Shown here one piece after another: positions 1 through 6,333 of a DNA stretch of 21,955 nt. The stretch is from contig DFQW01000120.1 in NCBI GenBank assembly GCA_002377985.1, forward strand, positions 5,849 to 27,803, read 5' to 3'. Numbering within the stretch: the first letter of the stretch is position 1; each line of letters opens with the position of its first letter. The stretch comes from Halieaceae bacterium UBA3479. Lineage in GTDB: Bacteria > Pseudomonadota > Gammaproteobacteria > Pseudomonadales > Halieaceae. The notes under the pieces were generated by a model. That model did not search any database, was not told the DNA's origin, and was given only the letters and a program-made list of their open reading frames with translations. The translations under genes were made by a program, and so were the position numbers.

Positions 1-236
1 TTTTCTTCGGTCTTGCTGAAGGGGGACAGGTGGTCGACGTCGGACTCGATCTGGTGCTTGGCAAAAGAGCCGGTGACACAACTGATCTGGCAGCGACCAC
101 AGAGCCCGCGTCCTCCGCAGACGGAGTCGATATCTACGCCCAGGCTACGCGCAGCATCCAGCAGCGGGGTGCCGCGCGGGAAAAACCCACGACGCCCCGA
201 AGGCATAAACAGGACTTTGACGTCAGCGTCAGCCAA
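1..236 (-). CDS. RACo-like corrinoid-activation protein, N-terminal [2Fe-2S] ferredoxin part (runs off left edge)
   Basis: Only the first 78 codons are in the window. A TTG start at 236-234 is preceded by AGGAG with a 9-nt spacer and lies 2 nt after the stop of the pterin-binding methyltransferase gene, so the two should be translationally coupled. The visible part is a plant-type ferredoxin fold with cluster motif C40-x5-C46-x2-C49 followed by C53, in the context CGGRGLCGRC. In the family this domain precedes a large ASKHA/DUF4445 ATPase that uses ATP and an electron to reduce inactive Co(II) corrinoid back to Co(I). The ATPase part is not visible here, so the call rests on the ferredoxin motif plus the corrinoid operon context. 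A stand-alone ferredoxin is the alternative. Confidence 0.78.
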   Translation of the reverse strand, partial: MADADVKVLFMPSGRRGFFPRGTPLLDAARSLGVDIDSVCGGRGLCGRCQISCVTGSFAKHQIESDVDHLSPFSKTEE

Positions 237-238
237 TA

Positions 239-1153
239 TCAGCTGCTCCTGCGGCGCCCGGCACGTCCACCACGACCACCGCGACCGCCACGGCCTTCGC
301 CCTCGGCCACGGGTTCACGGTACGCGCGAATCCAGCGGCTGCAATCGGGGTCGTGCCCCATCATGACGTCGCCACCGCGCACGGCTTGCATGACTTCTGG
401 ATGCAAGGGGCTGGTGATGGCCGAGGTCATGCCGGCGCCCATCGCCATGGTGAGAAACGCAGAATTGATGCCGTTGCGATTGGGCAAGCCAAAGCTCACG
501 TTGGATGCGCCGCAGGTGGTGTTGACCTTGAGCTCGTCGCGCAGTCGACGCACCAAAGCCATCACCTGTACCCCCGCGGTGTTGATGGCGCCGATCGGCA
601 TGACCAACGGATCCACAACCACATCACTGTGGGGGATGCCGAAGTCTGCGGCGCGCTCGACGATCTTTTTGGCGACGGCAAAACGCACGTTGGGGTCCTC
701 GGAGATACCCGTTTCATCATTGGAAATCGCCACCACGGCGGCTTTATGTTTCGCGACCAGCGGCAACACTCGCTCGAGTACCTCGTCTTCCCCGGTGACG
801 GAGTTTACCAATGCCTTGCCTTGATAGACCGCGAGACCGGCCTCAAGGGCTTCGACGATCGAGGAGTCGATGCTCAATGGCACATCGGTAATCGACTGCA
901 CCAGCTGAATGGCCTCGGCAAGAATGCGCGGCTCATCAGCCAAAGGGATCCCGGCGTTGACGTCGAGCATGTGCGCCCCGGCTTCAACCTGCGCGATGGC
1001 GTCGGCTTCGACGCGGCTGTAGTCGCCGTTTTTCATTTCTTCCGCGAGAATTTTTCGGCCCGTAGGGTTAATCCGCTCGCCAATAATGACAAAGGGTTGG
1101 TCGAAGCCAATATGAACTTCGCGTGTGGCCGAGCTGATAGTGGTGATAGTCAT
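239..1153 (-). CDS. Methyltetrahydrofolate:corrinoid methyltransferase (MtgA/AcsE-type, pterin-binding TIM barrel)
   Basis: A 304-aa pterin-binding domain protein. Visible signatures are GERINPTG (25-32), LDVNAG (63-68), SIDSS (94-98), DPLVMPIG (181-188) and GASNVSFGLPNR (215-226), typical of enzymes that move a methyl group between a corrinoid protein and tetrahydrofolate. In this operon it should run from methyl-corrinoid to methyl-THF, delivering amine-derived methyl groups to the folate pool. Residues 285-304 form an Arg/Gly-rich tail (EGEGRGGRGGRGG, then RAGRRRSS) beyond the catalytic barrel, encoded by a 9-bp tandem repeat. The gene starts 43 nt after the MetF-like stop and ends 2 nt before the RACo start. 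Dihydropteroate synthase is unlikely, because the context is corrinoid and the signatures are of the methyltransferase branch. Confidence 0.9.
   Translation of the reverse strand: MTITTISSATREVHIGFDQPFVIIGERINPTGRKILAEEMKNGDYSRVEADAIAQVEAGAHMLDVNAGIPLADEPRILAEAIQLVQSITDVPLSIDSSIVEALEAGLAVYQGKALVNSVTGEDEVLERVLPLVAKHKAAVVAISNDETGISEDPNVRFAVAKKIVERAADFGIPHSDVVVDPLVMPIGAINTAGVQVMALVRRLRDELKVNTTCGASNVSFGLPNRNGINSAFLTMAMGAGMTSAITSPLHPEVMQAVRGGDVMMGHDPDCSRWIRAYREPVAEGEGRGGRGGRGGRAGRRRSS
262..297. repeat. 9-bp tandem repeat encoding an RGG-type tail
   Basis: On the plus strand, 9-bp units CACGTCCAC, CACGACCAC, CGCGACCGC and CACGGCCTT follow one another in phase. Read on the minus strand they encode the Gly/Arg triplets near the C-terminus of the methyl-THF:corrinoid methyltransferase. 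The in-frame 9-bp period means copy number could change without a frameshift. Confidence 0.6.
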
Positions 1154-1196
1154 GAGTGTCGCCTGATGGGGTTAGGTAATGTGAATGGGAATCTTT

Positions 1197-2183
1197 TTAG
1201 ACTGCAGGGCGCCAGGGTTCCCGACCGTCGAGGGCGTTGGATCGCGTGACGATCTCGCCGATGCGGTCCTCCATGCGATAGGCCATGACGTGCACGCCGC
1301 TGACGCCTTCGATCTCGCGAATTTGCTCGATCAAATCAATACACAGATCAACGCCTTCCTGTTTTTGATTCTGTGCGCCCGCCAGACGATCAATGACGGC
1401 ATCGGGGATATGCACGCCGGCGACATTTTTGCGAATCCAGTCGGCGGACTTGGCCGAGGCCAGTGGCCCGACGCCGGCCAATACATACGCTTTTTCGAGT
1501 AGCCCCAGATCGCGCACTTGCGCCATAAAGGTTTTGAAGCGCTCGACATCAAAGCAGTACTGGGTCTGGATAAACTGTGCCCCGGCAGCAATTTTTTTTG
1601 CCATGCGATGAGGCCTGAAATCCAACGGCGGCGCAAAAGGGTTCTCAGCTGCCCCCAGAAACAACCGCGGCGGTGAACTGATTGGCCTGCCACTCATAAA
1701 CTGCTGCTCGTCACGCATCCGACGCACCATGCCCAGCGCCGAAATGCTGTCCATGTCGAAAACAGGCTTGGCCTCAGGGTGGTCACCCGACTGCACGCCG
1801 TCACCACTGAGGCACAAAATGTTGCATACCCCCATGGCGGCTGCGCCGAGAATATCCCCTTGCATGGCAATGCGGTTGCGGTCCCGACAGGACTGCTGCA
1901 GGATCATGGCGTAGCCCTTGCGTGTCAGCAGCGAGCAGATCCCCATGCTGGACATATGGCAGTTAGCGCCCGAGCTGTCGGTAGCATTGATCGCATCCAC
2001 GTAGCCGTCGAACAGGGCAGCGCGCGCGTAGACGTCGTCGGGGTCGGCAGAATCCGGTGGCGCGATCTCCGCGGTCACAGCGAATTTACCCGCGCGTAAA
2101 ATGCGCTCGAAGCGTCCAGGGGAGGTGTGGCCCGGGAGAATCGGCAGGCTTTCGCCGGGGGTGGGCTCGTCGTCGAACTTCAC
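1197..2183 (-). CDS. metF: Methylenetetrahydrofolate reductase family protein (MetF-like)
   Basis: A 328-aa FAD-dependent MTHFR-type TIM barrel. The GTG start at 2183 has GGAGG with a 6-nt spacer and overlaps the upstream stop by 4 nt; an ATG 39 nt further upstream has no such support. Family features include FAVTAEI near the N-terminus, SCRDRNR (98-104), CLSGD (124-128) and FIQTQYCFD (204-212). MTHFRs interconvert methyl-THF and methylene-THF. With a methyl-THF-producing enzyme encoded next door, the likely direction is oxidation of methyl-THF to methylene-THF, the reverse of methionine synthesis. The adjacent MetV-like Cys-rich subunit supports a MetVF-style complex as known from acetogens. 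The electron acceptor cannot be told from sequence. It may be an extra copy, separate from a housekeeping metF. Confidence 0.87.
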   Translation of the reverse strand: MKFDDEPTPGESLPILPGHTSPGRFERILRAGKFAVTAEIAPPDSADPDDVYARAALFDGYVDAINATDSSGANCHMSSMGICSLLTRKGYAMILQQSCRDRNRIAMQGDILGAAAMGVCNILCLSGDGVQSGDHPEAKPVFDMDSISALGMVRRMRDEQQFMSGRPISSPPRLFLGAAENPFAPPLDFRPHRMAKKIAAGAQFIQTQYCFDVERFKTFMAQVRDLGLLEKAYVLAGVGPLASAKSADWIRKNVAGVHIPDAVIDRLAGAQNQKQEGVDLCIDLIEQIREIEGVSGVHVMAYRMEDRIGEIVTRSNALDGREPWRPAV

Positions 2184-2638
2184 GATTCGCCTCCGGCTCT
2201 GATCCGGACCGCGCGCAGCCACGCACTGTGGCCTTTGAGGCGGTTATCGACCGGCGCCTGAATAATCTTGATGGTCTGCTCCGGTGGGCCAATCTGTTGG
2301 CTGCCCTCCCAGGCATTGACCCACACGCAGGTCATCTCGGGCTTTATCTCACAGCCACCGTTTTGTCTGACCCCTCCGCAGGGGCCGTTGCGCAGGGTCT
2401 TGGGGCAATTCATGGGGCAGGCCATGCCGGTCTCACCCAGCGTGCACTGGCCGCAGGACTGTGAGTCGAACAGAAAGCCTTTGACGACACCCTCCACGGC
2501 GGCAAAGGGCTTGTCGAGTCGGTCGTAACCAACGCGCAAAAGAATGGGATTGAGTAAGGACAGGGTCCACTCGAGGGCTTCGTAGATTTTTTTTAGCCAA
2601 CGCGCGTTGCGTACCGACCACAGGCGCACGGCTTTCAT
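2180..2638 (-). CDS. MetV-like Cys-rich protein (MTHFR C-terminal domain, PF12225 type)
   Basis: A 152-aa protein corresponding to the free-standing cysteine-rich domain that accompanies MetF in MetVF-type reductases. Seven cysteines lie in the family pattern: CGQC (62-65), CPMNCPK (74-80), NGPCGG (84-89), then C96 and C104. These suggest a metal site, either Zn or Fe-S. The N-terminal 55 residues are helical and contain no cysteine. ATG overlaps the previous stop by 4 nt (ATGA), and its own stop overlaps the MetF-like start by 4 nt, so three genes are translationally coupled. The probable role is to bind the MetF-like barrel and carry electrons to or from its flavin. Function is inferred from the family and its position. 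Confidence 0.85.
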   Translation of the reverse strand: MKAVRLWSVRNARWLKKIYEALEWTLSLLNPILLRVGYDRLDKPFAAVEGVVKGFLFDSQSCGQCTLGETGMACPMNCPKTLRNGPCGGVRQNGGCEIKPEMTCVWVNAWEGSQQIGPPEQTIKIIQAPVDNRLKGHSAWLRAVRIRAGGES

Positions 2639-2943
2639 GACGCAACCTCGGCAAAGCCTTTCTGCTTGACCATCAATGCGAGCGCCTCATCGGAGACGCT
2701 TGCTTCGATCTCTCGGCCCAGCTGTTCTGCGATCTCTGTAAGCGCCCCCTCGGCCTCAATCGATGTGGTCACCCGGCGCCACTCATCGAGGTAGGCATCA
2801 CTGCCGCCCTTACCGGCGCGCATGGCCGCGCGGTCAATCGCCTCCTGAAAGCGTGCGCTCAGCATGTATTTGCCGCGGTCTCGACCACGTTTGATCAACA
2901 CTTGGGAGGGGATGTCGCGCCACAAAATATCAATACGCTGCAT
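2635..2943 (-). CDS. PF13769 'virulence factor' family protein, function unknown
   Basis: A 102-aa soluble protein. ATG at 2943 was chosen because GGAGG lies 6 nt upstream; this start sits inside the end of the DUF1638 gene (14-nt overlap), while longer readings upstream lack a ribosome site. The N-terminus has MQRIDILWRDIPSQV and KRGRDRGK, which I recognise as the small family labelled 'virulence factor'. That label is historical and says nothing about its role here. No cysteines, membrane segments or nucleotide-binding loops are visible. Its place between the corrinoid protein and folate genes, coupled on both sides, suggests an accessory part in corrinoid methyl transfer or in the redox step. 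This is a guess from position. Confidence 0.75.
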   Translation of the reverse strand: MQRIDILWRDIPSQVLIKRGRDRGKYMLSARFQEAIDRAAMRAGKGGSDAYLDEWRRVTTSIEAEGALTEIAEQLGREIEASVSDEALALMVKQKGFAEVAS

Positions 2944-3559
2944 GACGTGCCTCCGGAGCGTCAGTCCAATGCAGGACTTGCTCGGCCAGAGCGGTTTCCA
3001 GCAGACCCATTCCCGATTGCAGGATCTCAAGCGGCAAGGCGAGTTGCTCGGCTGCTACCGCTGCCTGCTTACGTAGCTCGGCGTTATCGGTCTGCGCCAG
3101 ATACAGTACGCGGGTGTAATTCCCGAACAGCATATCCCGTAACTCGGGGTGGCTGTCGAGCTTGAGCGCGCCGATCACCAGACGATCAAAATGGCGTACC
3201 AGAAAGTCGGTGAGGTAAAACGTGCCGGGTTCAGCCTCGGCCATGGGGTGGAATACCTCGGGCGTGGCAAAAAACTCATAACAATGGGCGCCGGGTAAGC
3301 GGGCAACATTCCACTTGGCCAAAACCGCATCGAGCCGGCCGCCGGTGCCGCAATCGGCGTAGGCTACAAACCGGTGCTGGTATTGCTCAGCGGTGTGCTC
3401 AAGCAGTGCGTCGACGCGAGCAGGAATAGCGTCGGGCGTGTTGTGCAGAGCGGCATCGATACACTGCACGTGCAGATGTTGCCAGCCATTGACTTGCTTC
3501 AGCGTTTCGATTTCCCGCGCGAGCGCACCGCAGGCGATGACCAGGATGTTATCCGGCAT
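2930..3559 (-). CDS. DUF1638 family protein, probable accessory of corrinoid methyltransferases
   Basis: A 209-aa DUF1638-type protein. Conserved-looking cysteines occur in VIACGALAREI (C10), HVQCID (C33), YADCGTGG (C70) and GAHCYEF (C93). The DCGTGG turn resembles a ligand- or metal-binding loop. The family is known from methanogens and bacteria that use MttB/MtbB-like methyltransferases, but its reaction is unknown. The start lies 11 nt after the corrinoid-protein stop and has no clear Shine-Dalgarno, so translation probably depends on coupling. No signal peptide or membrane segment is seen, so it should be cytoplasmic. A role in corrinoid loading, corrinoid repair or binding of the methyl acceptor would fit the position but is not shown. 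Confidence 0.83.
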   Translation of the reverse strand: MPDNILVIACGALAREIETLKQVNGWQHLHVQCIDAALHNTPDAIPARVDALLEHTAEQYQHRFVAYADCGTGGRLDAVLAKWNVARLPGAHCYEFFATPEVFHPMAEAEPGTFYLTDFLVRHFDRLVIGALKLDSHPELRDMLFGNYTRVLYLAQTDNAELRKQAAVAAEQLALPLEILQSGMGLLETALAEQVLHWTDAPEARHAAY

Positions 3560-3570
3560 CGCCGCGAAGG

Positions 3571-4272
3571 TCAGGCGCTCTGCGCCAGTCGGCGCGCTTC
3601 GACAAGACGCACGGCAGTGGTGGCGGCCTCGGCGGCATCGCGGCAGTAGGCATCTGCCCCCACCGCACGGCCAAACTCTTCGTTCAGCGGGGCGCCGCCC
3701 ACCAGCACGATGTATTTGTCGCGCAGGCCTTTCTCCACCAGCGTATCGATGACGACTTTCATATAGGGCATGGTGGTTGTCAGCAGCGCCGACATGCCCA
3801 GGATATCGGGCTGATGCTCTTCCAGAGCGCCCAGATAATCCTCTACGGAGTTATTGATGCCGAGGTCGTGTACCTCAAAGCCGGCGCCTTCCAGCATCAT
3901 GGCCACTAGGTTCTTGCCGATGTCGTGGATGTCGCCTTTGACCGTGCCAATCACCATGGTGCCCACGGGTTTGGCGCCGGTTTCTGCGAGCAGGGGGCGC
4001 AGAATGGCCATACCACCCTTCATGGCATTCGCCGCTAACAGGACCTCGGGAACGAACAGAATGCCGTCTCGGAAATCGATGCCGACAATCGTCATGCCGT
4101 CGACCAGCGCCTTGCCCAGCACATCCTCGGCCGACCAGCCGCGCTCGAGCAAAATGTTGGTGCCTTCCTCGATTTCTTCGGTCAGCCCGTCGTACAGGTC
4201 GTCGTGCATTTGCAACACGAGATCTTCATCGGAAAGTTCCGACAGTACGATATCGTCGTCTTCATCTGACAT
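3571..4272 (-). CDS. Corrinoid (methyl-B12) carrier protein, MttC/MtgC-type
   Basis: A 233-aa B12-binding protein. Residues about 15-100 form the helical cap domain (PEVLLAANAM at 75-84, where the methyl face is covered). Residues about 103-228 form the Rossmann-type cobalamin domain with D114-I-H116-D-I-G119-K, where His116 is the lower cobalt ligand, then SALLTTT (161-167) and VGGAPL (191-196) for the nucleotide tail. It carries the methyl group from MttB to the MtgA-type enzyme. An acidic N-terminal extension (MSDEDDDI) precedes the cap. The start has GGAG 8 nt upstream, and the gene follows mttB by 18 nt. It is the only corrinoid carrier in the window and so probably serves both MttB paralogues. 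The call is secure at family level; the partner amine is not. Confidence 0.95.
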   Translation of the reverse strand: MSDEDDDIVLSELSDEDLVLQMHDDLYDGLTEEIEEGTNILLERGWSAEDVLGKALVDGMTIVGIDFRDGILFVPEVLLAANAMKGGMAILRPLLAETGAKPVGTMVIGTVKGDIHDIGKNLVAMMLEGAGFEVHDLGINNSVEDYLGALEEHQPDILGMSALLTTTMPYMKVVIDTLVEKGLRDKYIVLVGGAPLNEEFGRAVGADAYCRDAAEAATTAVRLVEARRLAQSA

Positions 4273-4290
4273 GCTAGGGTCTCCGAGGGT

Positions 4291-5832
4291 CTAATAGTCG
4301 CGGTCGGCGAAAGACGCTTTTTGTTCCGCCATAAATGCTAGCAATGCCTCATCGATTGCCGGATCCAGCGCCGGCTCCTCGTAATCAGCAAGCATTTTTT
4401 TCCAAATTTTGTTGGCGCGTTGGGCGGTGTCCAGACCTCCCTCGGCGGACCACTGTTCGTAACTATTGTTGTCGGCAACACTAGAGCGATAAAACGCCGT
4501 CTCGAAGTTACTTAGCGTGTGCGCGGAGCCGAGAAAGTGCTTGCCGGGGCCGACTTCTTCAAACGCCGCCATTGCCTGTCCATTTTCTGACAGATCCATG
4601 CCGCTTAGCAATACCCGGATCATGTTCGCCTGATCACAATCCATGATGAACTTTTCGTAGCCCATGGCGAGGCCGCCCTCGAGCCAGCCTGAGGTATGTA
4701 GCATGAAATTGACGCCGGCCAGCGCCGAAGTTTGCAGGGTATTGGCCGCCTCATAGGCCGCCTGCGCGTCTGGCAATTTTGAGCCGCACAGACCGCCCCC
4801 GCTGCGAAAGGGTACGCCCAGGCGTCGCGCCAGCGCGGCCGCGGCGTAGATGACCATGCTGGGTTCTGGCGTGCCGAAGGTAGGTGCGCCGGTTGCCATG
4901 GAGACCGCAGCGGCGAAGGTACCAAAAATAACGGGGCAGCCAGGCCGTATCAGCTGGGTCAGAGCCATACCCGCCATGGCCTCGGCGAGAATCTGGGTAA
5001 CCGTGCCCGCGACCGTTACCGGTGACATCGCGCCGGCAAGAATAAAGGGCGATACCACGGTGGATTGATTGTTGCGGGCGTAGACCTTGAGTGAGCCCAG
5101 CATGGTGGCGTCAAACACCAAGGGCGAGTTCACGTTGATCAAGCTGGTCAGTACACAGTTCTGATCGACAAACTCATCACCGAACACAATTTTTGCCATG
5201 TCCACAGTGTCCTGAGCGCGGCGCCAGTGGGTAACCGAGCCCATCAGGGGTTTGTCGCTGTATTTAAAGTGGCTGTAGACCATGTCGTAATGGCGCTTGT
5301 TAACCGGGAGGTCCACGGGTTCGCAAACGGTACCCCCTGCGTGGTGCAGGCCCGGGGACAGATACGTCAGTTTGACGAAATTCCGGAAGTCCTCGATGGT
5401 GGCGTAGCGCCGGCCCTTGTCGAGGTCGTGGACAAACGGGGAGCCGTAGGCGGGCGCCAGCACCGTTCGTTTGCCACCGATGGTGACGTTGCGCTCTGGA
5501 TTGCGGGCGTGCTGCACATACTCTGCAGGGGCAGTGGCCCGAATAATTTGTCGGCACATGCCGGCGGGGAAGCGCACCCGGGTGCCATTGACGTCAGCGC
5601 CGGCTTCGCGGAAAAGATCGAGTACTTCGGGATCATCCAGAAAGTCGATGCCGATTTCTGCCAGCAGCCGATCGGCGTTGTGCTCAATGAGCGCGAGGCT
5701 TTCTTCGTCGAGCATTTCGAAGTAGGGAATCTTGCGTTCGATGAAAGGGGCTGTTGCCGCGGCAGGTGTGCCTCGAGCCTCACGTCGTCCGGCCCGACCC
5801 CCGCCTTTTCGCCTACTCGCACGTTCGTTCAT
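4291..5832 (-). CDS. MttB-family amine:corrinoid methyltransferase, non-pyrrolysine (paralogue 1)
   Basis: A 513-aa MttB-superfamily TIM barrel, first gene of the operon. ATG at 5832 has GGAAG 7 nt upstream. There is no internal in-frame UAG, so it is the non-pyrrolysine type, whose characterised members demethylate quaternary amines such as glycine betaine (MtgB). Family landmarks are the N-terminal helix ESLALIEHNADRLLAEIG (about 44-61), GGGLCGSKLPDAQAAYE (345-361), ALAGVNFM (370-377) and GKHFLGSAHTL near residue 433. Residues 1-26 form a basic, Gly/Arg-rich leader (RRKGGGRAGRREARG) outside the barrel. It should move a methyl group from the amine to the Co(I) corrinoid protein encoded next. 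Betaine is favoured because dimethylglycine and sarcosine dehydrogenases are divergently encoded; carnitine or proline betaine are alternatives. Confidence 0.9.
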   Translation of the reverse strand: MNERASRRKGGGRAGRREARGTPAAATAPFIERKIPYFEMLDEESLALIEHNADRLLAEIGIDFLDDPEVLDLFREAGADVNGTRVRFPAGMCRQIIRATAPAEYVQHARNPERNVTIGGKRTVLAPAYGSPFVHDLDKGRRYATIEDFRNFVKLTYLSPGLHHAGGTVCEPVDLPVNKRHYDMVYSHFKYSDKPLMGSVTHWRRAQDTVDMAKIVFGDEFVDQNCVLTSLINVNSPLVFDATMLGSLKVYARNNQSTVVSPFILAGAMSPVTVAGTVTQILAEAMAGMALTQLIRPGCPVIFGTFAAAVSMATGAPTFGTPEPSMVIYAAAALARRLGVPFRSGGGLCGSKLPDAQAAYEAANTLQTSALAGVNFMLHTSGWLEGGLAMGYEKFIMDCDQANMIRVLLSGMDLSENGQAMAAFEEVGPGKHFLGSAHTLSNFETAFYRSSVADNNSYEQWSAEGGLDTAQRANKIWKKMLADYEEPALDPAIDEALLAFMAEQKASFADRDY

Positions 5833-5849
5833 CGCGCTACTTCCATTAT

Positions 5850-5890
5850 GAGGCCTTCAGCGCCTCGAGCCTTTTTGCCGGTCCGACCGG
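5850..5890 (-). promoter_or_regulatory. Two small hairpins in the mttB-1 leader, just upstream of its ribosome site
   Basis: On the minus strand, CCGGT-CGG-ACCGG (forward 5878-5890) is followed by CAAAAAGGCTC and then GAGGC-GCTGAAG-GCCTC (forward 5850-5866). The second stem ends 5 nt before the GGAAG ribosome site at 5840-5844. They could modulate ribosome access to the first gene of the operon. No T-tract follows, so they are not terminators. Such short stems also occur by chance in GC-rich DNA. Confidence 0.3.
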
Positions 5891-6060
5891 GCCGTTGATG
5901 TTGCCGTGCCGTTCGGTTCGGATCCGGGACAATGATGACCCCGAAAGTGATCCGATATTCTAGTGGCAAAGCCCCATCTTCGGTACTGGTTTCAGCCCTG
6001 GACCTCCTCCGATCAAGGCCGCTACTGTGGCTTTCTCGGTGCCGCAAGGCTTGGACTAAA

Positions 6061-6127
6061 CCGACACCCAGCGCACTAAAAGCGACATCGCCGACAGGAA
6101 CTTTTTGTGGGTTTTTGAGAGCCGACA
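6061..6127. repeat. Three CCGACA direct repeats spaced 30 and 31 bp
   Basis: CCGACA occurs at 6061-6066, 6091-6096 and 6122-6127. The last two copies are extended to GCCGACAGG (6090-6098 and 6121-6129). The start-to-start distances of 30 and 31 bp are close to three helical turns, which would place bound proteins on one face of the DNA. The array lies about 210-270 bp upstream of the DMGDH-like start and 230-295 bp upstream of mttB-1. A regulator site is possible but no regulator gene is visible in the window. Confidence 0.35.
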
Positions 6128-6333
6128 GGCGGCTGCATTTTCACAAGTTCTTCCCGCGCCAGGCGAAGTCCCGCGCCGCTCAAGCCAACCTCGACTTGTG
6201 CCTGAAAAAAGTCCGCCGGTTGATGCGGCGATCGCGGGTGACACGCGCCTATCCCAAAGCCGGTTTTAGCATTGACGCGATTCAAAACCCCACGGTAGCC
6301 TCCTACGCAGAATAAAGCGGGGGTGGTGTATCA

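Larger units (their letters stand above)
5833..6333. other. 501-nt divergent intergenic region between the corrinoid operon and the flavoenzyme operon
   Basis: No convincing gene. The region must hold the promoters for both directions, but I could not find a clean -35/-10 pair. On the minus strand TAGAAT (forward 5966-5971) is a fair -10 with a poor -35. It carries several small dyads and repeats: hairpins at 5850-5866 and 5878-5890, three CCGACA copies at 6061, 6091 and 6122, a dyad AGCCG-ACAGG-CGGCT at 6120-6134, a direct repeat TCCCGCGCC at 6152 and 6169, and the palindrome GCGATCGC at 6228-6235. I looked for cobalamin and glycine riboswitch cores on both strands and did not see them. A 127-codon open frame at 5932-6315 (+) has no family resemblance and is not called. 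Confidence 0.6.

Noticed and set aside
30..1249. Long plus-strand open frames opposite the methyl-THF:corrinoid methyltransferase gene
   Set aside because: They are antisense shadows of a GC-rich gene with clear family motifs on the minus strand.
2183..2222. Upstream ATG for the MetF-like gene at 2222
   Set aside because: It lies inside the MetV-like coding region without a ribosome site, while GTG at 2183 has GGAGG at ideal spacing and a 4-nt overlap.
5932..6315. 127-codon open frame on the plus strand in the divergent intergenic region
   Set aside because: Its predicted protein is Arg/Ser-rich without recognisable domain, there is no good ribosome site, and it covers the region where both operon promoters must lie.
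5833..6333. Cobalamin or glycine riboswitch ahead of the B12- and glycine-related operons
   Set aside because: I looked for the B12-box and the glycine aptamer core on both strands. A lone GCCACT string is present but without the rest of the conserved core.
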